Assembly (NCBI GenBank): GCA_964617585.1 | Contig: CAZTXS010000002.1 | Location: 52,704 to 116,703, forward strand | Source of the DNA: UMGS1601 sp964617585 | Lineage (GTDB): Bacteria; Bacillota; Clostridia; Oscillospirales; Ruminococcaceae | Reading direction: 5' to 3' | DNA length: 64,000 bases | Shown here: positions 35,648 to 45,068 of the stretch, piece after piece | Numbering within the stretch: the first letter of the stretch is position 1 | Layout: every line of letters starts with the position of its first letter | Translations under genes and position numbers: made by a program | The notes under the pieces: model-generated | Seen by the model: only the letters and a program-made list of their open reading frames with translations | Told to the model about the DNA's origin: nothing | Databases searched by the model: none

Positions 35648-37000
35648 ATGAAGAGAGTAATTTCAGTTATTATATCAATATGTCTGATACTCATGGCCGT
35701 CATACCGCTTGATGTTTTAATTTACTCGTCCGCCATAGACCTAAACGACGCCGAGCCTATAGACGAAGACACAAGCTATAGCGTTACGGTTGAAGGCAGC
35801 GGAGATTATCTGTTAGCAAGCTTTACCGCTTCCGAGGACGGTTATTATCTTTTTGAAGCTATCGGCACAAAAAGCTATGTGTTCCCGTCTTCCTATACAT
35901 ATACAGAGCCGGTAGCAACTCTATACGACAGCGATGGGAATGAACTTCAGTATGTCGAGTTTGATTTTTATTATCCCGGAGTCTATGGTGAGATGCCCTA
36001 TCTGAAAATGGTACAGAAAATGTCTGAGGGTGAAACTTATTATTTTAAAACAGGCTTGCTCAACCCTGACGACAGCGGAACATACACAATAAGGGTAAAA
36101 AAATCTCCCGACTTTGTTTTTACATATGAAAGCGGAACTTATTATCTGTACAGATATGTCGGTGCGTCGGCGGAGCTGACCATAAACAGCAATTACACCG
36201 TCACTGAAGAAAATTCTTTATTTGTCCCGCCGGACGGCAGCGTTCCTCTTGAAACAATAGGACTGAACTCATGCGAGGGCAACGAATATCTTGAAGATTT
36301 GACTATATCAACCGGCATTTACTATATTGCCTCCGAAGCGTTTTTAAACTGCAAAAATTTAAGCTCGGTAACATTGGGAAGCCGTATCAAAACAATCGGT
36401 TACAGGGCTTTTGCAGGTTGCGACTCACTTAAAAGCATAGTAATTAATTCGGACGATATTAATTTTGAATATCAATGTCTGGGCTATGACGAAAACGGAA
36501 ACAAATATGATGATTTCACCATAATCTGCAATAAAGGCTCAACTGCGGCGACTTATGCCGAATCAAACGGCATTACCGCAGCCTTTTTAGACGATTCATC
36601 AGATAACGAACAGCCGACTCAGACATCATCTGTTTCAAAAACAAACAGCACAAATAATACTGCTGTAACCTCCTCAAGCGACGCTGTGAAAAAGCCTGCG
36701 GTAAAAAAAGCGCTTATAAAAAAGATAACCCCAAATAAAAAAAAGCTCAAGGTTAAATGGAAAAAGCTTAAAAACGTCAGCGGTTATCAGATTAAGTGCG
36801 GACTTAATAAAAAAATGACCAAGGGCAAAAAGGTCGTTGTTATAAAAACAAACCGCAAGTCAAAAATTATAAAAGGTCTGAAATCAAAGAAGAAATACTA
36901 TGTTAAAGTGAGAGCATATAAAACATATACCTCATTTTCCGGAAAGACCTTGAAAACCTATGGAAAATGGTCAAAAATAAAAAAAGCAAAGACAAAATAG
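35648..37000 (+). CDS. Secreted BspA-type leucine-rich-repeat protein with basic Fn3 tail
   Basis: A 450-aa exported protein. The signal peptide is about 1-29 (VISVIISICLILMAVIPLDV). Residues about 40-165 form a beta-rich domain of unknown type (YSVTVEGSGDYLLASFTASE). Two or three BspA/TpLRR-like repeats lie at about 205-310 (LSSVTLGSRIKTIGYRAFAG). A Ser/Thr/Asn linker at about 318-350 leads to a single lysine-rich Fn3-like module (about 355-450, KLKVKWKKLKNVSGYQIKCG) ending TYGKWSKIKKAKTK. This tail resembles the C-termini of the GH25 and GH5 proteins in this window. Probably a surface or adhesion protein. Confidence 0.8.
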   Translation: MKRVISVIISICLILMAVIPLDVLIYSSAIDLNDAEPIDEDTSYSVTVEGSGDYLLASFTASEDGYYLFEAIGTKSYVFPSSYTYTEPVATLYDSDGNELQYVEFDFYYPGVYGEMPYLKMVQKMSEGETYYFKTGLLNPDDSGTYTIRVKKSPDFVFTYESGTYYLYRYVGASAELTINSNYTVTEENSLFVPPDGSVPLETIGLNSCEGNEYLEDLTISTGIYYIASEAFLNCKNLSSVTLGSRIKTIGYRAFAGCDSLKSIVINSDDINFEYQCLGYDENGNKYDDFTIICNKGSTAATYAESNGITAAFLDDSSDNEQPTQTSSVSKTNSTNNTAVTSSSDAVKKPAVKKALIKKITPNKKKLKVKWKKLKNVSGYQIKCGLNKKMTKGKKVVVIKTNRKSKIIKGLKSKKKYYVKVRAYKTYTSFSGKTLKTYGKWSKIKKAKTK

Positions 37001-37009
37001 CCTTATGCA

Positions 37010-37048
37010 AAATACCTCCTGAAATTATTTTCATCAGGAGGTATTTTT
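37010..37048. terminator. Bidirectional terminator between LRR protein and deacetylase genes
   Basis: AAATACCTCCTGA pairs with TCAGGAGGTATTT around an AT-rich loop, with T-runs suitable for both strands. It serves the convergent genes ending at 37000 and 37059. Confidence 0.85.
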
Positions 37049-37058
37049 TATTCTTCAG

Positions 37059-37925
37059 CTATTCGTCAAGCGCCTTTTTCATAAATTCTTCTGTTGAAAT
37101 CCCGCTCGGGCGGTTATATCTGTTAAGACAATAAAGACATTCTTCATCTTTGGTTATATAGTTTTGCTTTTCTTCGACGCCGAAGCTGACTTTAAATCCG
37201 CAGGCCTTTACAAACTGAAGGCTCTCCTCGGAGATTCCGCCGTAGGGGTAAACATAAGTATTCGGAATTATTTCGCTTTTGCTTTTTATCTTGTCTAAAA
37301 AGTTAAGAGTATCCGACATAAACGCAGACCTGTATTCGTCATAACTTTCATTTGAAATTTTTTTTGCGCCAAACCTGTTTCCCAAGGTGTGAAAGTCATC
37401 AGAATGACAAGCTATTTCCACTCTTCCGCTTGTATATGCTTCCTTGCAATCGCTCCATGACATATATGAATAGTTAGGGTTCGGATCGTTTTCTTCCTCC
37501 GCTTTATCGCACAGGGTTCCCACTACTGAAAATACCGCTTTCATATTATATTTAGACAGCAGAGGAATAACATATTCAACATTATTATAGCAGCCGTCGT
37601 CAAAGCTTAAGATAACCGGCTTTTCGGGAAGCTCTTTATCAGAATAAACATATGATATAAGGTCCTGACAAAGAATCGGAGTGTAGCCGTGTTCTTTTAA
37701 ATAAAGCATATCGCTTTCCAAATCAACGGGAGATAAAACGTACTCTCCCTGCTTGCTTTCATCTTTTAATATGCTGTGATACATTATTATAGGCACTTTT
37801 ATACCCTTCCGGCTCTCAACGAATGCAGAACACACAAAAGCCAGAGCGGAAACAACAGCAAGGCTTAGAATAAAAAAAAACAGTGATTTTATAATTCTTT
37901 TTACCGATATGACTTGAAATAACAT
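37059..37925 (-). CDS. Membrane-anchored polysaccharide deacetylase (NodB domain)
   Basis: A 288-aa protein with an N-terminal signal anchor (IIKSLFFFILSLAVVSALAFV). The NodB domain carries the metal-binding Asp-Asp in VILSFDDGCYNN, and EIACHSDDFHTLG is the HxxxxH motif. YPYGGISEESLQFVKACGFKVSFG is the third conserved block. It likely removes acetyl groups from peptidoglycan or another cell-wall glycan outside the membrane. ATG 37925 is preceded by AGGGGTG; the GTG at 37967 adds residues with no better site. Confidence 0.85.
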   Translation of the reverse strand: MLFQVISVKRIIKSLFFFILSLAVVSALAFVCSAFVESRKGIKVPIIMYHSILKDESKQGEYVLSPVDLESDMLYLKEHGYTPILCQDLISYVYSDKELPEKPVILSFDDGCYNNVEYVIPLLSKYNMKAVFSVVGTLCDKAEEENDPNPNYSYMSWSDCKEAYTSGRVEIACHSDDFHTLGNRFGAKKISNESYDEYRSAFMSDTLNFLDKIKSKSEIIPNTYVYPYGGISEESLQFVKACGFKVSFGVEEKQNYITKDEECLYCLNRYNRPSGISTEEFMKKALDE

Positions 37926-38009
37926 TGTAAACACCCCTGAAATATCACTTTGCAAATTTTCTGACACTTATAATATATTAAAACAAATCTGCGATTATTT
38001 GTTTTTTTC

Positions 38010-38038
38010 TTGTTTTTAGTATTGGAATATGGTATACT
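38010..38038 (+). promoter_or_regulatory. Promoter of fhs
   Basis: TTGTTT (38010-38015) and TATACT (38033-38038) with 17-base spacing, 45 bases before the ATG. Confidence 0.65.
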
Positions 38039-38082
38039 GTTTTTAGCGTTTAAAAAACTGTTTAAATTCGGGAGGACTTTTT

Positions 38083-39762
38083 ATGTTATCTGACATTGAG
38101 ATTGCTTCACAGGCGAATATGCTTAAAATTACCGAGGTTGCAGAAAAATTAGGTATCGGCGAAGAGGATATTGAGCCTTACGGTCATTACAAAGCCAAGC
38201 TGTCTGAAGCTCTTTTCAAAAAGCTTGAAAATAAAGAGGACGGAAAGCTTATTCTCGTAACGGCTATCAATCCCACCCCTGCCGGAGAAGGCAAAACCAC
38301 AATTTCAGTAGGCTTGGCGGAAGCTATGGCTAAAATAAACAAAAACGCTGTTCTGGCTCTCAGAGAACCTTCTTTAGGCCCTGTATTCGGCATAAAGGGA
38401 GGAGCTGCCGGAGGAGGATACGCTCAGGTTGTTCCTATGGAGGATATTAATCTTCACTTCACAGGCGATATGCACGCAATTACCTCGGCAAACAACCTTC
38501 TGTGCGCTCTTATAGATAACCATATGCAGCAGGGCAACGAGCTTCGCATTGATCAGAGAAGAATTCTTATTAAACGCTGTCTTGATATGAACGACAGAGC
38601 GCTGAGATATATAAATATAGGTCTTGGCGGAAAAGTAAACGGAATACCCAGAGAGGACGGCTTCCAGATAACTGTCGCTACTGAAATTATGGCGATTCTA
38701 TGCCTTGCCTCTGACCTTGACGACCTAAAGAAACGGCTTGAAAGAATTTTAGTGGCTTATGACTTAGACGGAAATCCTGTTTACGCAAAACAGTTAAACG
38801 GCTGCGGAGCAATGACGGCTTTGTTAAAAGACGCGCTGAAGCCTAACCTTGTTCAGACGCTGGAAAACAATCCCGCTATCATGCACGGCGGACCTTTTGC
38901 AAATATTGCGCACGGCTGCAACTCCATACGAGCTACTAAGCTTGCGCTCAAGCTAGGCGATTACTGCATTACCGAGGCCGGCTTCGGGGCGGATCTCGGA
39001 GCGGAAAAATTCCTTGATATAAAATGCAGGTTCGGCGGTTTAAAACCAAGCTGTATTGTTTTGGTGGCGACCATCAGAGCATTGAAATACAACGGAGGGA
39101 TTCCAAAGGATAAGCTAACCGAAGAAAATGTAGAAGCCTTGAAAAAAGGCGTCGTGAACCTGAAAACTCATATTGAAAATATGCATAAGTTCGGCGTTCC
39201 GGTAGTTGTTGCGATAAACAGATTCCACACGGATACAGACGCTGAAATCGAATATATCAAAAAATTCTGTGCTGAAATGGGTGTAGAGGTTTCACTTGCT
39301 GAAATATTTGCCAAGGGCGGAATCGGGGGAACAGACTTAGCTCAAAAGGTATGCGATACAATCGAAAAATGTGAAGGCTGTGTTACAAACTTCCATTGCC
39401 TATATGATGAGAAGCTTCCTATAAAAGAAAAGCTTGACATAATAGCAAAGGAAATCTATCGTGCTGACGGTGTAATTTATACAAAAGCTGCTGAAAAAGC
39501 AATTAAGGAAATTGAAGCGTTAGGTCATGCAGATATTCCTGTTTGTGTTGCCAAAACGCAATACTCTCTTTCCGACGACCCAACGAAGCTCGGAAAGCCT
39601 GAGAATTTTGAAATAACTGTCCGTGACCTGAAGCTTTCTGCAGGAGCAGGCTTTATAGTTGCATACACAGGCGATATTATGACTATGCCGGGGCTTCCTA
39701 AACGTCCTGCCGCAAACATGATAGACTGTGATAACAACGGAAATATAAGCGGACTTTTCTAA
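38083..39762 (+). CDS. fhs: Formate-tetrahydrofolate ligase
   Basis: ATP-dependent enzyme (559 aa) charging tetrahydrofolate with formate, feeding C1 units to purines, serine/glycine exchange or the methyl branch of the Wood-Ljungdahl route. The P-loop NPTPAGEGKTTISVGLAEAM, REPSLGPVFGIKGGAAGGGY, DMHAITSANNLL and GFGADLGAEKF are family signatures. GGGAGGAC precedes the ATG. No other Wood-Ljungdahl gene is nearby. Confidence 0.95.
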   Translation: MLSDIEIASQANMLKITEVAEKLGIGEEDIEPYGHYKAKLSEALFKKLENKEDGKLILVTAINPTPAGEGKTTISVGLAEAMAKINKNAVLALREPSLGPVFGIKGGAAGGGYAQVVPMEDINLHFTGDMHAITSANNLLCALIDNHMQQGNELRIDQRRILIKRCLDMNDRALRYINIGLGGKVNGIPREDGFQITVATEIMAILCLASDLDDLKKRLERILVAYDLDGNPVYAKQLNGCGAMTALLKDALKPNLVQTLENNPAIMHGGPFANIAHGCNSIRATKLALKLGDYCITEAGFGADLGAEKFLDIKCRFGGLKPSCIVLVATIRALKYNGGIPKDKLTEENVEALKKGVVNLKTHIENMHKFGVPVVVAINRFHTDTDAEIEYIKKFCAEMGVEVSLAEIFAKGGIGGTDLAQKVCDTIEKCEGCVTNFHCLYDEKLPIKEKLDIIAKEIYRADGVIYTKAAEKAIKEIEALGHADIPVCVAKTQYSLSDDPTKLGKPENFEITVRDLKLSAGAGFIVAYTGDIMTMPGLPKRPAANMIDCDNNGNISGLF

Positions 39763-39789
39763 ATTATTTTATGAAACGGAGATAGAAAA

Positions 39790-40503
39790 ATGAATTTTCT
39801 GAAAGATGTATTCGGGGAAAAAGGAACTTTGATTTTTTTTGCAGTATGCGCAGTTATAGTTTTGCTGATTCTTTTAATTATAATCTGCACCGCTGTGAAA
39901 AAAAAGAACCGTAAGAAAAGACTTGACCGTGACATTCAGCGCGTTAAGGCTATTGTTGCAAAGTCATTGCCGGGAATTAAAGACCTTACCGTTGTATTCG
40001 CCAGCAAAACCGGCTCAACGTCAAATTCCAGGGGTAAAAAATCATATACCTATGAAAACTTTATCTACGCTTTTAAGGAGTGGGAAAGCTACGCTATACC
40101 TATCACTTTTAAAGGAGAAAGAGTTATCGCCGCAGAGCCCGTAAAGCTCTCTCTCGATAACGTTTCCAAGATAGTAATAAGATATATGAAAACAAACGCA
40201 AAATTTTACGACGATAACGGAAACGAAATTATTGAATTCACTGTTGCCGCTCTTAACACTAAGCAGATTGCCGAAGAATGTCCGTTTGAAATCGATCAGG
40301 TTGACGCTGCCCAAAAATATTTCACCTTTATCGAAAGGTTTGAATCCAAGGTCAGCCATAAAAATGAAAACGGTATAGATAAGGCATATGAGAACGCTCA
40401 GGTTTCAGAGAAAAAAGAAGACCTGAACAATAAAATTGACGAGTTTCTGTCTAACGAAACTCTTTATGACGACCATACCGAAGAAGCTCTTTTAAAAAAA
40501 TAG
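39790..40503 (+). CDS. Membrane-anchored protein of unknown function
   Basis: A 237-aa protein with one N-terminal transmembrane helix (TLIFFAVCAVIVLLILLIII) followed by a basic stretch, KKKNRKKRLDRD, which suggests a cytoplasmic body. The soluble part of about 190 residues contains alternating beta and helical segments (IPITFKGERVIAAEPVKLSL) and an acidic end. I do not recognise the family. It lies 28 bp after fhs and 26 bp before tsaE, so it may be co-transcribed with both. Confidence 0.6.
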   Translation: MNFLKDVFGEKGTLIFFAVCAVIVLLILLIIICTAVKKKNRKKRLDRDIQRVKAIVAKSLPGIKDLTVVFASKTGSTSNSRGKKSYTYENFIYAFKEWESYAIPITFKGERVIAAEPVKLSLDNVSKIVIRYMKTNAKFYDDNGNEIIEFTVAALNTKQIAEECPFEIDQVDAAQKYFTFIERFESKVSHKNENGIDKAYENAQVSEKKEDLNNKIDEFLSNETLYDDHTEEALLKK

Positions 40504-40528
40504 GCTACGAAAGGTATAGGTCTGATTT

Positions 40529-40963
40529 ATGAAAGCGGTTACAAACTCTCCCGAGGAAACAATAGAACTGGCAAAAAAAATAGGAAGAAAACTTAAAAAC
40601 GGTGACATTATCGCTTATACCGGAGATCTGGGAGCCGGAAAGACCACCTTCACAAGAGGGTTGGCTATAGGCATCGGTCTTGGCGATATAGTCACATCGC
40701 CCACCTTTTCTTTGGTAAACGAATACAGAGCAAACGATTGCAGTTCAACCCTGTGTCATTTTGATATGTACAGAATAGCCGATTCGGACGAGCTTGAAGC
40801 TATCGGATTTTTCGACTATTTATCGGAGGATAATATACTGGCGGTCGAATGGAGCGAAAACATAAGCGACGTTCTCCCAGAAAGCACTGTTTATATCAAA
40901 ATAATGAGAATAGACGATAATAAAAGAGAGATTGAAATTAACGGAGATGAACGATTTGTCTGA
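40529..40963 (+). CDS. tsaE: tRNA t6A37 biosynthesis ATPase TsaE
   Basis: A 144-aa ATPase needed, with TsaB, TsaC and TsaD, for the threonylcarbamoyl modification of A37 in ANN-decoding tRNAs. The P-loop is YTGDLGAGKTTFTRGLA. SPTFSLVNEY and CHFDMYRIADSDELEAIGF are conserved TsaE motifs, and ILAVEWSENI follows. It overlaps the start of tsaB by a few codons. Confidence 0.93.
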   Translation: MKAVTNSPEETIELAKKIGRKLKNGDIIAYTGDLGAGKTTFTRGLAIGIGLGDIVTSPTFSLVNEYRANDCSSTLCHFDMYRIADSDELEAIGFFDYLSEDNILAVEWSENISDVLPESTVYIKIMRIDDNKREIEINGDERFV

Positions 40964-41687
40964 AACGACAGAACAGAAACAACCGAATATAATAGTCGGT
41001 ATCGATACTTCAGGAAAAATAGCCTCAATAGCAATATCAGACGGAAAATGCATCTTAGCAAGCACTACTGTAGTTACAAAGCTCACTCATTCGCAAATTC
41101 TGCTGCCGCTTTTAAAAAAACTTCTTGAGGACGCCTGCCTTACCCTTGACGATATTGACGCTTTTGCCGTTGCTAAAGGTCCGGGCAGCTATACGGGACT
41201 CAGAATAGGCATTTCGGCGGTTAAAGGGCTGTGCTTTAAAGACAATAAAATGTGCGCGGGAATTTCAACCTTGAAATCTCTCGCCATGAATCTCTTCACA
41301 GGCGAAGCTCGTGAAAAAATAGTATTTTCGGTTATGAAAGCAAGACCTGAGATATCATATTTCGGAGTTTATAAATTAACTCACAACAGCGTTGAGGTAT
41401 TGCTTGACGACGCCGTCTGCGAAAACAAAGAAATATTAACATATAAAAACAGCAAAAGCTTCAGCGAGGTTATACTCGTCGGCGACAATGCTGAGAAAAT
41501 TAAATCAAGTCTTTTTGAAAACGATGACAGCGTTATTACTGCGCCGCCTGATAAAAGGCTTCAGAACTCGGCTTCGCTTTGCGTGACGGCTATAAACGAT
41601 AAAAGCGTATGGGGAAGCGCATCTGAACTTAACGCAGGCTATCTTCAGATAACCAAAGCTGAAAAAGACAGAAAAATGTCTGAATAA
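40947..41687 (+). CDS. tsaB: tRNA t6A37 biosynthesis protein TsaB
   Basis: ASKHA-fold partner of TsaD in t6A synthesis (about 246 aa). IIVGIDTSGKIASIAISDG, SQILLPLLKKLLEDA and FAVAKGPGSYTGLRIGISAVKG are diagnostic. ATG 40947, inside the end of tsaE, is the best ATG but has only a weak RBS, so its translation may be coupled to tsaE. The in-frame TTG at 40932 is the alternative. Repeat remnant R10 begins with the base after the stop codon. Confidence 0.9.
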   Translation: MNDLSETTEQKQPNIIVGIDTSGKIASIAISDGKCILASTTVVTKLTHSQILLPLLKKLLEDACLTLDDIDAFAVAKGPGSYTGLRIGISAVKGLCFKDNKMCAGISTLKSLAMNLFTGEAREKIVFSVMKARPEISYFGVYKLTHNSVEVLLDDAVCENKEILTYKNSKSFSEVILVGDNAEKIKSSLFENDDSVITAPPDKRLQNSASLCVTAINDKSVWGSASELNAGYLQITKAEKDRKMSE

Positions 41688-41748
41688 TATAACTAAGGCA
41701 AAATGCCGACCCTTGCCACGTTGAATGACGGGCAAACCCTTATTGAAA
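41688..41748 (-). repeat. Interspersed repeat, internally deleted copy R10
   Basis: A 61-bp copy on the minus strand running from TTCAATAAGGGTTTGCCC through the GGTCGGCAT half-hairpin and jumping to CCTTAGTTATA. Most of the interior, including the central hairpin and the CCGCC hairpin, is missing. It fills the gap between tsaB and rpiB exactly, and the RBS of rpiB (AAAGGAG) follows directly. Confidence 0.85.
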
Positions 41749-41764
41749 AGGAGCAATTAAGACA

Positions 41765-42202
41765 ATGATTGGATTGGGAAACGACCACGCAGGAACAGAA
41801 ATAAAGGAAGCAATAGCGGCTCATCTGAAGGAAAACGGCATTGAATATAAAGACTACGGTTGCATGAAGGGTGAAAAATGCGACTATCCGCAAAAGGCTA
41901 AAGAGGTTTGCGACGATATAGTAAAAGGCACGATAGACAAGGCTATACTTATCTGCGGTACGGGAATCGGAATTTCCATAGCTGCAAATAAAGTTAAGGG
42001 AATAAGAGCTGCGTGCTGTTCGGATTACTATTCCGCTAAGCTTACAAGACAGCATAACGACGCAAACGTCCTTTGCATGGGCGGCAGAGTTGTAGGAGAG
42101 GGTCTGGCGTGCGAGCTTGCGGACGTTTTTCTTAAAACGGAATTCGAGGGCGGCCGCCATCAAAGAAGAGTGGATATGATAACCGATATTGAAAATCTTT
42201 AA
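41765..42202 (+). CDS. rpiB: Ribose-5-phosphate isomerase B
   Basis: A 145-aa sugar-phosphate isomerase of the RpiB/LacAB family interconverting ribose-5-P and ribulose-5-P. MIGLGNDHAGTEIKEAIAAH is the substrate-binding start, ILICGTGIGISIAANKVKG holds the active-site cysteine, and LTRQHNDANVLCMGGRVVG is the conserved C-terminal block. AAAGGAG lies 8-14 bases before the ATG, right at the end of repeat remnant R10. Confidence 0.93.
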   Translation: MIGLGNDHAGTEIKEAIAAHLKENGIEYKDYGCMKGEKCDYPQKAKEVCDDIVKGTIDKAILICGTGIGISIAANKVKGIRAACCSDYYSAKLTRQHNDANVLCMGGRVVGEGLACELADVFLKTEFEGGRHQRRVDMITDIENL

Positions 42203-42216
42203 TAAATTTCAATAAT

Positions 42217-42253
42217 AAAGCCGGACTGTTCTCTGAGAATAATCCGGCTTTTT
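42217..42253 (+). terminator. Terminator of rpiB
   Basis: AAAGCCGGA pairs with TCCGGCTTT, followed by T, about 15 bases after the rpiB stop. Degenerate repeat R11 begins at its T-run. Confidence 0.75.
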
Positions 42254-42410
42254 AATAAGGGTCAACGCCCCGTAATTCAACGATAACTAAGAGCAATAAA
42301 GCTTGAAACTTTCAGAAGAAAACTAATTCCCCTGATGAAAGTATAAATGTTCCCCGCCTACAAGACAGGAAACATAAATTTTATTCAATAAGGGCTTGCC
42401 CGTCATATAA
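42254..42410 (+). repeat. Degenerate interspersed repeat R11 followed by a mini-form
   Basis: The first part (42254 to about 42383) keeps scattered family landmarks in the right order: AATAAGGG, GCCCCGT, ATTCAACG, a hairpin with ACTTTCA and TGAAAGT arms, and CCCCGCCT. It looks like an old, decayed copy. The second part (42384 to about 42410) is a clean mini-form, TTCAATAAGGGCTTGCCC then GTCATATA, like those at 35440 and 61917. Confidence 0.6.
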
Positions 42411-42414
42411 TATA

Positions 42415-43689
42415 TTAAGGCTTGATTTTCCTGCATTCTATGTAAAATCTTTTATCCTCAGCGTGTCCCATTGAAAAAGTCTTTTTAGGAAGCGCTCCGT
42501 CCTTTATAACAGTCGGGAACAGCTCAGATTTCAGCATATCGGGAAGTATAAAGCCTATACTGTTTTCAGCCTTGGCAAGACCCTCTAATACGTCCGTTCC
42601 GTGAATATAGTCAACCTTTCCGCCATTTGTCTTTATGTACTCGTCCAAGGCGGTTTGAAGCGAACCTACAGTCAGATTCGACAGCTTGTTTTTGATATAC
42701 AGAGTCTTTTTAACTCCCTTATACACGCAGATAAACGATTGATCCGAACCATCGTTTTCATTCTCCGAAAGCGCAAGTCTGTTCTTAAGGAAGGACAGCA
42801 AATTTTCTCCGTTTACTTCGGTAACTATTCTGTGTATTGCTTCAAACTGCAAAGCCTCGCTGTGCAGATTAACAAGTTCAATCAAAGCATAACGCGCCGG
42901 GTGATTTGACAAATCCTTGTCAGGATTGCTTCGCTTTAGCTCTTCATAAAAAGCTTTGGCGGTTGCAAGAGAGTGATTTCCGTCCCCCATTGCAAAAAGC
43001 AGCACGGAAGAGTCCGTCAAACAGTATTTTTTATTAAAGCTTTCCGGTTCGCCCAAAGCTGTCAAAGCGTTATCTATTTTTATCTTTTGATCGTCTGAAA
43101 CCAAATAGCCTTTAACGCTTCCTCCCTTTTTCATAAGAGAAAAATCATACAGCTTTTTCATTCGGCTCTTATCGTTTCCAATCGGTTCTATAACCGTTTT
43201 TTCCTCGTCGTCTATCAGAATCATTATATGAGGAAGCTCTAAATCCGCTCCGCGTCTTACTTTAATTCTCGGCGGAATCCTTTCAACAACGGTAGCTTCG
43301 GTCGCACGTACAGAAGATTCGCTTTCCTTCGAGTAATCGTATTCTTCAAGGTCTATCATACCGATAAGACCTTTTCTGACCCTTCCGTCGCTTTGAACCC
43401 TCTCTAAATAAATATATGAATCCTTATACTCGTCAAAAACCTCTGAATTCAGATAGTCTGCCATTGTATTATGTATACGGTCTATTCTTTCCTCAATATT
43501 GTCGCTTTCCAGATAAACCTCAGGCAATATCAGATTTAATGCAGACGGCTTTTCACCGACATAATTTTTAACGCCGCTCCAGTATTCAGGCTCGCTGGTG
43601 TATTGGTCGCACGCAACCACAGACCACGCCGTCATGTCGGTTTTTTCTTTAGGTATAAGTATATCTGCAGGTTTAAAAGCAGAAGGCAT
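42415..43689 (-). CDS. DUF1015 family protein
   Basis: A 424-aa protein of the DUF1015 family. The N-terminal segment FKPADILIPKEKTDMTAWSV, WSVVACDQYTSEPEYW and LFAMGDGNHSLATAKAFYEE are family hallmarks. Some archaeal members have been described as free-serine kinases; that activity cannot be assumed here. I use ATG 43689, which has AAAGGAACGG upstream, instead of the GTG-initiated longer frame from 43740. It follows an ECF S-component gene on the same strand. Confidence 0.75.
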   Translation of the reverse strand: MPSAFKPADILIPKEKTDMTAWSVVACDQYTSEPEYWSGVKNYVGEKPSALNLILPEVYLESDNIEERIDRIHNTMADYLNSEVFDEYKDSYIYLERVQSDGRVRKGLIGMIDLEEYDYSKESESSVRATEATVVERIPPRIKVRRGADLELPHIMILIDDEEKTVIEPIGNDKSRMKKLYDFSLMKKGGSVKGYLVSDDQKIKIDNALTALGEPESFNKKYCLTDSSVLLFAMGDGNHSLATAKAFYEELKRSNPDKDLSNHPARYALIELVNLHSEALQFEAIHRIVTEVNGENLLSFLKNRLALSENENDGSDQSFICVYKGVKKTLYIKNKLSNLTVGSLQTALDEYIKTNGGKVDYIHGTDVLEGLAKAENSIGFILPDMLKSELFPTVIKDGALPKKTFSMGHAEDKRFYIECRKIKP

Positions 43690-43788
43690 ATTAATCACCG
43701 TTCCTTTATTCAAAATCAATGCTGCAACACGCTGCGCCAAAAAATAATTTGTAAAAATATTTTCACACAGGCGATGTCAGTTAATAAT

Positions 43789-44316
43789 TTATCTTTCGCC
43801 CTGATGAACAATTCCCGTTTTGTTAAGAACAAGCGCTATCAGAGGAATAAATATAATTTGAATAGCCAATCCCGAAAGAACGTTCAGAAACTCCCCGTTT
43901 ATAAAATCCTGTGCGGTATATGCTATTCCCTCGTGCTTGAGCATAAAATAATACACAATATAATAAACCGTTCTTCCGCCGAACATCGACAAAAGCAAAG
44001 ATACAAAAACATTCTGCCTCATAGTTTTGTATAAAAGTCCGCATAAAACACCAAAGGCGCAAAGCTCAATAGCTGTTGCAACGCCCCAAGGATAAACGGA
44101 CGCCGTACTGAAAATAAGAGCATATAAAATCGGAACAACCGCCCCGACAACTCCTCCGTAACCTAAACCGCATATCATTCCGCAAAGCAAAACCGGAAAC
44201 TCCATAAGAAGAAGATCTGTTCCGAACAAACGGATTCCGCCGAAAAACCACGGAAGCAAAATCCCGAGTATTGCAAAAATAATCGCTAAAACAAACAGCT
44301 TTAAATTTACTCTCAT
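43789..44316 (-). CDS. ECF transporter S component
   Basis: A 175-aa membrane protein with five or six hydrophobic helices (LFVLAIIFAILGILLPWFFG, LLLMEFPVLLCGMICGLGYG, FGGRTVYYIVYYFMLKHEG). Size and pattern match the substrate-binding S subunits of energy-coupling-factor vitamin transporters. No T or A subunit is adjacent, so it is likely served by a shared ECF module elsewhere. The substrate cannot be read from sequence; no riboswitch is visible upstream. Confidence 0.7.
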   Translation of the reverse strand: MRVNLKLFVLAIIFAILGILLPWFFGGIRLFGTDLLLMEFPVLLCGMICGLGYGGVVGAVVPILYALIFSTASVYPWGVATAIELCAFGVLCGLLYKTMRQNVFVSLLLSMFGGRTVYYIVYYFMLKHEGIAYTAQDFINGEFLNVLSGLAIQIIFIPLIALVLNKTGIVHQGER

Positions 44317-44565
44317 ATAATCACCGTTCCTTATCCAGACTGCAGCTCAATAAATAGATTATAGCATAACCGTTTTATTTTTTCAACAGTCCGAATCTAT
44401 TGAGCTGACAAAAATAATCACGCTCCGCCATGCACGAAACGTGATTTTAATGAAAGTAAATTAGCTGTTGTGAAAAAAACTCAATTATGTAATTCTTACA
44501 GTAGATTTTCATATTGAAAACATTAAAACTTGCACTAACAATATCAAGCATCATAATTATTCAAG

Positions 44566-44829
44566 TTAATTATCTTCTTTTTCTGAATCAATGCAGGATA
44601 ATTCTTTTATGCAATCCTTACAAACTAATTTATCCTTGAAAACAATGTTATCAGTATCATTACCGCAAAATTCACATTTGTTAGAGTACTTTTTTAACAC
44701 AATAGTATCGTCCTCAACGAAAATTTCAAGATAATCTTTAGGGTTTATACCCATTGACCGCTTAAACTCTTTCGGCAGAACTATCCTGCCTAAATCGTCT
44801 AAAGCTCTGGTGATTCCTATTCCTTCCAT
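44566..44829 (-). CDS. AbrB/SpoVT-type regulator with C-terminal zinc ribbon
   Basis: An 87-aa DNA-binding protein. The AbrB swapped hairpin is GITRALDDLGRIVLPKEFKR followed by SMGINPKDYLEIFVEDDTIVLKKY. A CEFCG ... CKDC zinc-ribbon motif at about 53-75 is added at the C-terminus. AbrB-like regulators of this build are common in Clostridia as transition-state regulators. GGATGAGG precedes the ATG. Region 44317-44565 holds no gene; a weak hairpin (AATCACG against CGTGATT, about 44416-44443) may be its terminator. Confidence 0.82.
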   Translation of the reverse strand: MEGIGITRALDDLGRIVLPKEFKRSMGINPKDYLEIFVEDDTIVLKKYSNKCEFCGNDTDNIVFKDKLVCKDCIKELSCIDSEKEDN

Positions 44830-45068
44830 TCTTTTTCCTCATCCTTTCATTAATTAGTAAGAATCCTCTCATTTACATTTTAATATTAATTCCCTATTTT
44901 GTCAAGCATTATAAAATATTCTTACTATTTGTCTTTATTTAGTTCAAAATTTATTTACTTTTTTTAGTAAACATAACTTCTTTTATTTTTATACAGAATG
45001 TGCTATACTAAAAACAACTAAATTTTTAATGCGGAGGAATATTCCAACATCGGAATATAATTACAATT

